Below, one piece after another: positions 1 through 5,279 of a stretch of DNA of 5,279 nt (positions are counted from its first letter, which is position 1; each line of letters starts with the position of its first letter). Made by a program: the position numbers and the translations under genes. The stretch lies in the NCBI GenBank assembly GCA_002715745.1, contig PBAE01000013.1, positions 47,590 to 52,868 of the forward strand. Reading direction: 5' to 3'. Source of the DNA: Woeseiaceae bacterium (GTDB lineage Bacteria > Pseudomonadota > Gammaproteobacteria > Steroidobacterales > Woeseiaceae). A model generated the notes under the pieces. The model was not told the origin of the DNA, did not search any database, and saw only the letters and a program-made list of their open reading frames with translations.

Positions 1-96
1 ATGTCTTCTCTTGATATAAGATTTTTTGATGTTGAAACAAAGGAGAGTTCTTTGGAAGAAATATTTGTAAATTTAGTAAAAAGGAAGTCTGATTGA
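1..96 (+). CDS. ABC transporter ATP-binding protein, C-terminal tail (partial)
   Basis: This is the last 31 codons of a gene whose body lies left of the window; frame 1 is open from the first base to the TGA at 94-96. The ATG at base 1 is most likely an internal methionine, because 31 residues cannot form an ATPase. The tail reads [14 protein letters not shown] near its end. That agrees with the pattern ending many exporter ATPases of the YadG/DrrA/CcmA type, where an LEE-(I/L)-F-x-x-L helix closes the nucleotide-binding domain. The catalytic Walker, signature and switch motifs are all outside the window. The stop overlaps the start of an ABC-2 permease, which is the usual ATPase-permease order and strongly supports the call. 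The partner would supply ATP hydrolysis on the cytoplasmic face. The identity rests on this short tail plus the neighbour. Confidence 0.8.
   Translation: MSSLDIRFFDVETKESSLEEIFVNLVKRKSD
81..87 (+). promoter_or_regulatory. Ribosome binding site deciding the TTG start of the permease
   Basis: AAGGAAG lies five bases before the TTG at 93-95. It is a good Shine-Dalgarno match and sits inside the end of the ATPase gene. It supports the TTG over the later in-frame ATG codons at 132 and 141, which would remove the N-terminal cytoplasmic segment shared with YadH. Confidence 0.65.
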
Positions 97-854
97 ATTA
101 TCAAGCAATAAAAGCTATTTATATTTTTGAGATGTCAAGAATGAGAAGAACGCTTTTTCAAAGCATAGTGGCACCTGTTATTTCAACAACTCTCTACTTC
201 GTTGTTTTTGGTGCAGCAATTGGATCGAGGATCACTGAAATTGATGGTGTTAGTTATGGATCTTTTATTGTTCCGGGATTGATCATGCTGTCTATATTGA
301 CTGAGAGTGTCTCGAATGCCTCGTTTGGAATATATTTCCCAAAATTCTCAGGAACAATTTATGAAATTCTATCCGCACCAATCTCTTTTGTTGAAATTAC
401 AATCGGGTATGTTGGAGCCGCGGCAACGAAATCCATTATTGTTGGAACTATCATTTTGCTAACAGCAAATCTTTTCGTTTCAATAACAATTTTGCATCCT
501 TTTTGGATGATCTCATTTTTGATTTTAACGGCGATGAGTTTCAGTTTATTAGGGTTTATCCTAGGAATATGGGCAGATAATTGGGAAAAACTAGCAATAG
601 CGCCAACTCTAATTATTACGCCACTAGCCTTCCTAGGAGGTAGTTTTTATTCAATATCAATGTTGCCTCCTTTCTGGCAGAAGATAACACTTCTTAATCC
701 AGTTGTTTATTTAATCAGTGGTTTCAGATGGAGTTTTTATGAGAATGCAGATGTCAGTGTGTATTTAAGTCTTCTGATGATTTTAGTATTCATGCTCATA
801 TGTCTAATTATCATCTATTATATTTTCAGAACTGGATATAGGTTAAGGGTCTAA
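93..854 (+). CDS. ABC-2 type exporter permease, YadH-like
   Basis: This is the membrane subunit of an ABC exporter, 253 residues, the usual length for the family. By recall the protein aligns along its whole length with E. coli YadH. Shared blocks include FIVPGLIM (residues 58-65), a [12 protein letters not shown] block (176-187), the following LPPFWQ, and [12 protein letters not shown]. About six hydrophobic segments are visible, near residues 20-44, 55-75, 100-130, 133-160, 168-190 and 222-246, and the short N-terminus is charged. The start is TTG at 93, overlapping the upstream ATPase stop (TTGA), so the two subunits are probably translationally coupled. The next gene begins 10 bases after the stop. 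Relatives of the ABC-2 family export polysaccharides, lipids, drugs or peptides, and YadGH itself has no settled substrate. The cargo here is unknown; neighbouring tailoring enzymes make a modified glycan, lipid or peptide possible, which is inference only. Confidence 0.92.
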   Translation: MNYQAIKAIYIFEMSRMRRTLFQSIVAPVISTTLYFVVFGAAIGSRITEIDGVSYGSFIVPGLIMLSILTESVSNASFGIYFPKFSGTIYEILSAPISFVEITIGYVGAAATKSIIVGTIILLTANLFVSITILHPFWMISFLILTAMSFSLLGFILGIWADNWEKLAIAPTLIITPLAFLGGSFYSISMLPPFWQKITLLNPVVYLISGFRWSFYENADVSVYLSLLMILVFMLICLIIIYYIFRTGYRLRV

Positions 855-864
855 TCAAGATTAA

Positions 865-2511
865 ATGGAAAAGAAAGAAAAAAAAATTGCACGAAGAAAG
901 TTCCTAGAAAATATTGGAAAAGCTGCTGGTACGACAGCAATGATAAGGGCTATGACGGCGATGGGCATTGGTATTGGAGTGAGCAGTTGTGGCTCTTCTT
1001 CAGCTGAATCACCGGCGGCACAGACAAATTCATTTACTCAACCAATCTCACTGGGTTCATACAGTAGCCCAAAGTCAGCGAGACCGGGTGATTGGCCAGC
1101 AAATTCAGGGGCTGGAAAATCTGTAGTCATTCTTGGAGCAGGTATTGCTGGAATGACTAGTGCGTTTGAGTTACAAAAACTTGGTTATTCTGTTTCAATT
1201 TTTGAGGCAACAAACCGTGCTGGAGGTCGAAATAGAACTATTCGAAGTGGTGATGTTGTTAATGAATTAACAACATCTCAAACTTGCGATTTTGATGTAA
1301 ATGGTGAGCTCTATTTTAATCCTGGTCCTGCGAGAATAGCTCACCATCATGAATTCCTCATTGGTTACTGCAGGGAATTCAATGTTTCGCTCGAGAATTT
1401 TACGAATGACAATAGAGCCGCTCTTTTGCATTCACCTTCTGCTTTTGGAGGTGCTCCGCAGGTAGCAAAAACGGTGTTTTCTGATATTCGTGGAAATATC
1501 TCAAGCTTACTCGCATCAGCAATTAATCAGAATGCTCTTGATCAAACCTTAACTTCAGAAGATAAAGCCAATATTTTGTCCATGTTAAAAAATTATGGTG
1601 ATCTAGATAGTAATTATGCTTATTCGGGGTCATCCAGGGCAGGGTTTTCTGGTCAAGAAAATGTTGGTAGCAGAGATAGAGATATCCAAATTACAGTCAA
1701 AAATTTGAGTGATTTAGTCGCAGACACTTTCTTACAATCATCTTGGATTAATTTTTCAGAGGGATATAATCAACAATCATCTATGCTTCAGCCAATTGGT
1801 GGTATGGATAAGATTGCAACAGCATTTAGAGATAGAGTTGCTTCAGTAATAACTTATGGAGCTGAAGTGAAAGAAATTCGAAAAGTGTCTAACGGTGCAA
1901 AAATTCTTTACGAAAAAAATGGAATTCAAATAGAACATAATGCTGATTATTGTATTTGTACGATTCCAGCCACTGTCCTTAGGGATATCCCAAACGACTT
2001 TTCAGAGACTCATAAAGCTGAAATCAATTCTTTTGTTTACTCAAATGCAGCTAAACTTGCCTTTCAGTCACGACGTTTTTGGGAGCAAGATCACAGTATT
2101 TTTGGAGGTATTTCTTGGACAAATCAGGACATCACTCAAATTTGGTACCCCAGTAACGCTCTTGGATCAGCAAAAGGAATAATTATAGGAGCTTATATTT
2201 GGGGCAGCTCAGCTTCAACTAACTTTTCAAATCAATCTCCTCAGCAAAGAATAAATAGCGCCTCATTACAGGGAAATAATTTACATTCAGAGTATGAGTC
2301 TGAAATATCCAAGGGTATCAGTGTTGCATGGAGAAATATCCCATTCCAGTTGGGAGCCTACGGACTCTCATCTGCAAGCACGCTTTTGATTCCAGATGAT
2401 AATATAATGTTTGCTGGCGAGCATTTGAGTATATTAAAGGGTTGGCAGGAGGGTGCTATATTGTCTGCTTACCATGCTATCAATGAGATAACAAAAAAAG
2501 TTCATGCATAA
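865..2511 (+). CDS. Tat-exported flavin amine oxidase, probable lipoprotein
   Basis: This is an FAD-dependent oxidoreductase of the amine oxidase family (monoamine, polyamine and L-amino acid oxidases), 548 residues. These enzymes oxidise a C-N bond with O2 to give an imine and H2O2. The N-terminus has a twin-arginine motif, ARRKFLE (9-15), then a hydrophobic stretch and a lipobox-like VSSC at 39-42. This predicts folded export and possible lipid attachment at Cys42, followed by a Ser/Ala/Pro-rich linker to about residue 84. The FAD-binding Rossmann motif GAGIAG is at 91-96, with Glu114 ending the second strand (ribose contact) and an AGGR motif at 119-122. Lys397, before RRFW, matches the conserved flavin-proximal lysine of monoamine oxidases. 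The C-terminal FAD motif FAGEHLS...GWQEGA spans 516-531. The ATG at 865 is preceded only by weak ribosome-binding sequence, but it is needed for the complete Tat signal. The substrate is not deducible. Confidence 0.88.
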   Translation: MEKKEKKIARRKFLENIGKAAGTTAMIRAMTAMGIGIGVSSCGSSSAESPAAQTNSFTQPISLGSYSSPKSARPGDWPANSGAGKSVVILGAGIAGMTSAFELQKLGYSVSIFEATNRAGGRNRTIRSGDVVNELTTSQTCDFDVNGELYFNPGPARIAHHHEFLIGYCREFNVSLENFTNDNRAALLHSPSAFGGAPQVAKTVFSDIRGNISSLLASAINQNALDQTLTSEDKANILSMLKNYGDLDSNYAYSGSSRAGFSGQENVGSRDRDIQITVKNLSDLVADTFLQSSWINFSEGYNQQSSMLQPIGGMDKIATAFRDRVASVITYGAEVKEIRKVSNGAKILYEKNGIQIEHNADYCICTIPATVLRDIPNDFSETHKAEINSFVYSNAAKLAFQSRRFWEQDHSIFGGISWTNQDITQIWYPSNALGSAKGIIIGAYIWGSSASTNFSNQSPQQRINSASLQGNNLHSEYESEISKGISVAWRNIPFQLGAYGLSSASTLLIPDDNIMFAGEHLSILKGWQEGAILSAYHAINEITKKVHA

Positions 2512-2527
2512 AAACTGATGAATTAAT

Positions 2528-3286
2528 ATGTATTTTATTGAAAAGATAAAAATGATCATAAGATGTTGGCGATATCGCTTTAAGTCTGAAGTTGCATCCA
2601 TAAAATACGTTCGAAATCTTCCTAAAACTGATTCAATAGTTTTGGATATTGGAGCCAATAAAGGCATTTATTCAATTTATATGTCACGAGCAATTGGTGA
2701 TAAAGGTAAAGTTATAGCGTTTGAAGCGCAACCAGAGTTAGAGGTTTATTTGCATAAAATTAAGAATGCATTTTCTCTGGATAATCTTGAAATTGTAAAT
2801 TATGCCCTGTCTTCTGAGCCAGGAAAAATGATCTTAAAAAGAGAACATGTTGGATCAGGCACTGCCAGTCTAAATTTCTATGATAAAGACGATACCTCTA
2901 CAGAAGATATTGAGATTAATGCGATTACATTAGATGATTTTGTGGCCTCTGGAGAAAAAAAACCAATTAGTTTTATTAAGTGCGATGTGGAAGGTCATGA
3001 AGCAGATGTTTTTTATGGCGCAAAAAAAACTCTTATTGAATACATGCCAGATCTTCTATTTGAGTGTCATCGATCTGAGGCGGAGAAAGGTGACCTCTTT
3101 AATTATTTAGTGGATCTTGGTTACACTGGCTATTTTTTCCATGTGACACAAAAAGATCATAGAAATATCTTAAGACGAGGTATTGGTGAATACATTCATT
3201 TTAGTAAACATCATGAGTATGAGTACTGTAGACCAGGAGTTGAGCATAGAAATTATTATTTTGTGAAAAAGGGCAACCACCCATGA
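2528..3286 (+). CDS. FkbM-family SAM-dependent methyltransferase (first copy)
   Basis: A 252-residue class I methyltransferase of the FkbM family, whose characterised members O-methylate hydroxyl groups on sugars, polyketides and other secondary metabolites. The SAM-binding loop is VLDIGANKG (38-46), followed by the acidic strand end FEAQPE (65-70), where Glu66 is expected to contact the SAM ribose. The family hallmark FIKCDVEGHE is at 149-158, with Lys151, Asp153 and Glu155, followed by a LLFECH strand. There is no signal peptide or membrane segment, so it should act in the cytoplasm. Length is normal and no lesion is seen. The ATG at 2528 has no clear Shine-Dalgarno sequence; a tiny out-of-frame ATG-AAT-TAA lies at 2518-2526. 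It starts 16 bases after the oxidase stop, and its own stop overlaps the next start (ATGA), implying coupled synthesis with the dioxygenase. The acceptor is unknown. Confidence 0.88.
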   Translation: MYFIEKIKMIIRCWRYRFKSEVASIKYVRNLPKTDSIVLDIGANKGIYSIYMSRAIGDKGKVIAFEAQPELEVYLHKIKNAFSLDNLEIVNYALSSEPGKMILKREHVGSGTASLNFYDKDDTSTEDIEINAITLDDFVASGEKKPISFIKCDVEGHEADVFYGAKKTLIEYMPDLLFECHRSEAEKGDLFNYLVDLGYTGYFFHVTQKDHRNILRRGIGEYIHFSKHHEYEYCRPGVEHRNYYFVKKGNHP

Positions 3287-4173
3287 ATTCATATGAAGGT
3301 AAAGGTAATAAAATTCCAAGAGAATGGAGATTGTGGGCTGAAGAGAATATTAAAAATGGCTCTGATCCGAATGATTTAATCAAAGAAATGGAAAAAGCAG
3401 GCTTTACTCTCTCGCAAGCGAGACATTTCGTATTGAGTATTGAAATCGATAAAAATACCATAGAGATTGGTAAGCTAAAATATCGTGATTTTGAAAATAA
3501 GAGAGTCCTCAAGGCATTTTTTAAAAGGTTTTCATATCGACTCGGCCTATACAAGAAACCACTGTTGAAGAAGATTGCTAAGAACAAAATAGATAGTAGT
3601 TTGGTTGAAATGTATCAAATTCCAGAATTACTTAGTGCAGATGAATGCGATCAAGTCAAATCACTCATTCAGACCAAACTCAGGCCTTCGACCATTGTTC
3701 ATGAAGGTGATTATGATAAATCCATAAGAACAAGTAGTACGTGTGATCTAGGTCATCTTGAATCATCTCTCATCAATGAAATAGACAATCGTATATGTGA
3801 TCTTCTGGAAATAGATAATGATTATTCTGAAGTTACACAGGGTCAACAGTATGAGATTGGAGAAGAATTTAAGGAGCATCATGACTATTTTGATGGTTCT
3901 GATCTCTTAATTGAGAAACATACCAAGCTTCTTGGTCAGAGAACTTATACCGTTATGATATATTTGAACAATGTTGAAAAAGGTGGGGAGACATTTTTTC
4001 CTGGCTTAAATAAAAGTTTCAAACCTATTATGGGTAAAGCGTTAATTTGGAATAATTTAAATTATGATGGAATGCCCAATAGAAATACAATCCATCAAGG
4101 TAAACCAGTTATTACAGGTCATAAGTCAATAATTACAAAATGGTTTCGTGAAAAAAAGAAATTAGATCATTAG
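3283..4173 (+). CDS. 2-oxoglutarate/Fe(II) dioxygenase, prolyl 4-hydroxylase-like
   Basis: This 296-residue oxygenase belongs to the P4Hc-type 2OG-Fe(II) family, which couples decarboxylation of 2-oxoglutarate to hydroxylation of a substrate carbon. The double-stranded beta-helix domain occupies roughly residues 110-292. Iron ligands are visible as His199-x-Asp201 in YEIGEEFKEHHDYF and the distal His271 in HQGKPV. Lys281, in the sequence GHKSIITKWFRE, is the expected 2-oxoglutarate carboxylate ligand. The block GGETFFP (234-240) is also typical of prolyl hydroxylases. All catalytic residues are intact. An N-terminal helical segment (about 14-50, with Trp15, Trp18 and a GF turn at 40-41) and a basic linker (about 66-104) precede the core. 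The gene starts inside the methyltransferase stop codon, with AAGGG nine bases upstream of the ATG. The family includes peptidyl-proline, free amino acid and other hydroxylases, so the substrate cannot be assigned; the context suggests tailoring upstream of methylation. Confidence 0.9.
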   Translation: MNSYEGKGNKIPREWRLWAEENIKNGSDPNDLIKEMEKAGFTLSQARHFVLSIEIDKNTIEIGKLKYRDFENKRVLKAFFKRFSYRLGLYKKPLLKKIAKNKIDSSLVEMYQIPELLSADECDQVKSLIQTKLRPSTIVHEGDYDKSIRTSSTCDLGHLESSLINEIDNRICDLLEIDNDYSEVTQGQQYEIGEEFKEHHDYFDGSDLLIEKHTKLLGQRTYTVMIYLNNVEKGGETFFPGLNKSFKPIMGKALIWNNLNYDGMPNRNTIHQGKPVITGHKSIITKWFREKKKLDH

Positions 4174-4174
4174 T

Positions 4175-4178
4175 GGAG
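4175..4178 (+). promoter_or_regulatory. Ribosome binding site deciding the TTG start of the second methyltransferase
   Basis: GGAG lies directly after the dioxygenase stop and five bases before the TTG at 4184. The next in-frame methionine, ATG at 4205, has no such motif at a workable distance, so TTG is the preferred start. Confidence 0.6.
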
Positions 4179-4183
4179 CTAAT

Positions 4184-4906
4184 TTGAAAATATTTCCGAA
4201 GTTAATGAAAAATAGATTTTTCTGGAAAATTAAATTGTTCCTGAAGAGAGTAATCGGGCGTGAGTTATGGCTTAAAAAAGAAATTGTCTTGAGGACAAAA
4301 GTCCGAGGTGATTGGGAGTATTGCCCTGATTATCTCGATGAAAATTCAATAGTTTATTCATTAGGAGTAGGAGACTCAATAGAGTTTGATAATGGGATAA
4401 TACAAGCCCATGGCTGCCTAGTTCATGCATTCGATCCTACACCCTTTTCAATAAATTGGATTTCTAATCAAAATACGTCATTTAAATTATCATTCCATCC
4501 ATGGGCGGTATCTGATGGAGATGGAAAAATGAGGATGAGACAGAGAGAGAATAAAAAAGGAAGAAAGTCTAATGTGATGTGGACTGAGATTTCATCTCAT
4601 TCAAATTTTAATGACTCTATTGAAGTTCCTGTATTCTCGGTTTCATCAATTATGAGAAAACTGAATCATTCTTCAATTAACTTAATTAAGATTGACATCG
4701 AAGGAACAGAATACCAAGTAATTGATCACATGATTGAAAATAAAATCTTTCCAAAACAAATTCTGGTGGAATACCATCACAGATTCAACGATAAAGATAA
4801 AAAAATGACACAAAATAGTTTAAATAATCTAAGAGGCTCCGGATATCAGATCTTTTCTGTATCAGAGACAGGAAGGGAAATAGGTTTGATAAGAACAGAT
4901 AAGTAA
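4184..4906 (+). CDS. FkbM-family (Methyltransf_21-like) methyltransferase, second type
   Basis: A 240-residue protein of the FkbM-like superfamily, but of a different branch from the gene at 2528. Instead of the usual DxGxxxG loop it has VYSLGVGDSIEFD (57-69), followed by VHAFDPTP (80-87), both characteristic of a recognised FkbM subgroup. The shared hallmark LIKIDIEGTEYQV (167-179) carries Lys169, Asp171 and Glu173. Then come ILVEYHHRF (193-201) and a C-terminal GYQIFSVSETGREIGLI stretch. The basic, aromatic N-terminus (residues 1-40) lacks a convincing signal peptide; it might associate with membranes or a partner, though this is weak. Translation starts at TTG, 10 bases after the dioxygenase stop, so it is the last visible gene of the transcription unit. 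By family it is probably a SAM-dependent O-methyltransferase acting on a hydroxyl group. Substrate and regiochemistry are unknown. Its stop lies one base from the stop of the convergent - strand gene. Confidence 0.82.
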   Translation: MKIFPKLMKNRFFWKIKLFLKRVIGRELWLKKEIVLRTKVRGDWEYCPDYLDENSIVYSLGVGDSIEFDNGIIQAHGCLVHAFDPTPFSINWISNQNTSFKLSFHPWAVSDGDGKMRMRQRENKKGRKSNVMWTEISSHSNFNDSIEVPVFSVSSIMRKLNHSSINLIKIDIEGTEYQVIDHMIENKIFPKQILVEYHHRFNDKDKKMTQNSLNNLRGSGYQIFSVSETGREIGLIRTDK

Positions 4907-4907
4907 T

Positions 4908-5279
4908 TTATTTGGCACTCATTCTTATTTTATCGAGCTCTTTTTTAAGCTTCGGCTTTTCATCATCCATCGATGTTGCGGGAAAGCAGCATGTTCCTCT
5001 CGGACATATAACTGTAGCATCTCTATCTGTTCCTTCAGATATCCAGCCAACATTAAGTATCTTACTTATGCTTCTTATTTGTACTTTTGCTTGTTCAGGT
5101 ATCCTTCCTGATCCTCCGATACCATTACACGAATCGAATATCAGATTTATTGTTTCTTCAGCATCATAACCCTGAGCCAGAAGTGCCGGCTTCAGATCGA
5201 GGCCAGCGCATATAACATGCCAGTTGCCCGCTGCATCTCTCCTTCTTATAGAATGACAAGAGTATAGTTTCCTTCCTTC
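4908..5279 (-). CDS. Unrecognised protein, C-terminal 123 codons (partial, start beyond the right edge)
   Basis: On the - strand one frame is open from base 5279 to the TAA at 4910-4908, with no stop in 123 codons and no plausible start, so the gene enters from the right. I do not recognise the family. Numbering from the window edge, six cysteines are visible at 8, 24, 51, 92, 97 and 98, including a CPRGTCCF cluster near the end that could bind metal or form disulfides. There is a glycine-rich turn NGIGGSGR (52-59), and the C-terminus is lysine-rich and probably helical. The composition looks like a soluble globular protein with no membrane segment. Codon use differs from the neighbours: 11 of 12 Ile codons are ATA and all 9 Arg codons are AGA or AGG. 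The + strand frame over 4912-5169 is judged to be its shadow. Reading-frame confidence is good; function is unknown. Confidence 0.65.
   Translation of the reverse strand, partial: EGRKLYSCHSIRRRDAAGNWHVICAGLDLKPALLAQGYDAEETINLIFDSCNGIGGSGRIPEQAKVQIRSISKILNVGWISEGTDRDATVICPRGTCCFPATSMDDEKPKLKKELDKIRMSAK

Noticed and set aside
1940..2182. An 80-codon + strand frame inside the oxidase
   Set aside because: It is nested out of frame within conserved amine oxidase sequence and shows no start signal or domain.
2434..2667. A 77-codon - strand open frame over the oxidase/methyltransferase junction
   Set aside because: It overlaps two well-supported + strand genes, has no recognisable domain, and its frame is explained by base composition.
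3201..3587. A 128-codon - strand open frame over the methyltransferase/dioxygenase junction
   Set aside because: It is entirely antisense to conserved coding sequence, has low-complexity Ser/Leu/Phe composition, and matches no known motif.
4947..4960. AAGC-TTCG-GCTT hairpin as a terminator for the + operon
   Set aside because: The stem is only four base pairs and the following T run is too short. It also lies within the coding sequence of the - strand gene, so it is not a convincing intrinsic terminator.
4912..5169. An 85-codon + strand open frame after the second methyltransferase
   Set aside because: It has no ribosome binding site and begins 5 bases after a stop. It lies opposite a continuous - strand frame that gives a more protein-like translation with consistent codon use and runs on past the frame's end to the window edge.
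5188..5236. A - strand ATG with an AAGGAG-like motif inside the partial right-edge gene
   Set aside because: It opens only a 14-codon frame that ends quickly. The motif is better explained as coding sequence of the long open frame around it.
4908..5279. Possible TSCPD (ribonucleotide reductase-associated) domain in the - strand protein
   Set aside because: A glycine turn, an Ile/Ser-rich helix and a following CP motif are loosely reminiscent. The diagnostic T-S-C-P-D signature and spacing are absent, so I do not claim it.

Overview
The window is AT-rich bacterial DNA, almost entirely coding. Five genes run left to right on the + strand from a gene cut by the left edge, and one gene on the - strand is cut by the right edge. 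A YadG/YadH-type ABC exporter and a twin-arginine signal followed by a lipobox suggest a Gram-negative bacterium. The low GC content and the FkbM/prolyl-hydroxylase gene set recall AT-rich aquatic proteobacteria, but nothing here fixes the taxon.

Layout: (1) bases 1-96, the C-terminal tail of an ABC transporter ATPase. (2) 93-854, its ABC-2 permease, overlapping the ATPase stop and closely resembling E. coli YadH. (3) 865-2511, a flavin amine oxidase with a Tat signal and a probable lipid-anchor cysteine. (4) 2528-3286, an FkbM-family methyltransferase. (5) 3283-4173, a prolyl 4-hydroxylase-like 2-oxoglutarate/Fe(II) dioxygenase joined to gene 4 by an ATGA overlap. (6) 4184-4906, a second and clearly different FkbM-type methyltransferase. 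(7) 4908-5279 on the - strand, the last 123 codons of an unrecognised cysteine-containing protein that converges on gene 6 with one base between the stops.

The + strand genes are separated by -4 to +16 bases, with no room for internal promoters or terminators, so they look like one transcription unit that begins upstream. Genes 4-6 form a compact tailoring set: one enzyme of a type that installs hydroxyl groups, flanked by two of a type that O-methylates. The simplest inference is sequential decoration of a common glycan, lipid or peptide. The exporter and the Tat-exported oxidase could serve the same surface or secreted product, or could be independent genes that are merely co-transcribed. 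No substrate can be read from the sequence.

The - strand gene has strikingly different codon use (isoleucine ATA in 11 of 12 cases, arginine only AGA/AGG). It may mark the edge of a differently derived segment. No RNA genes, CRISPR arrays, insertion sequences or convincing terminators were seen, and there is no gene-free stretch of 300 bases.
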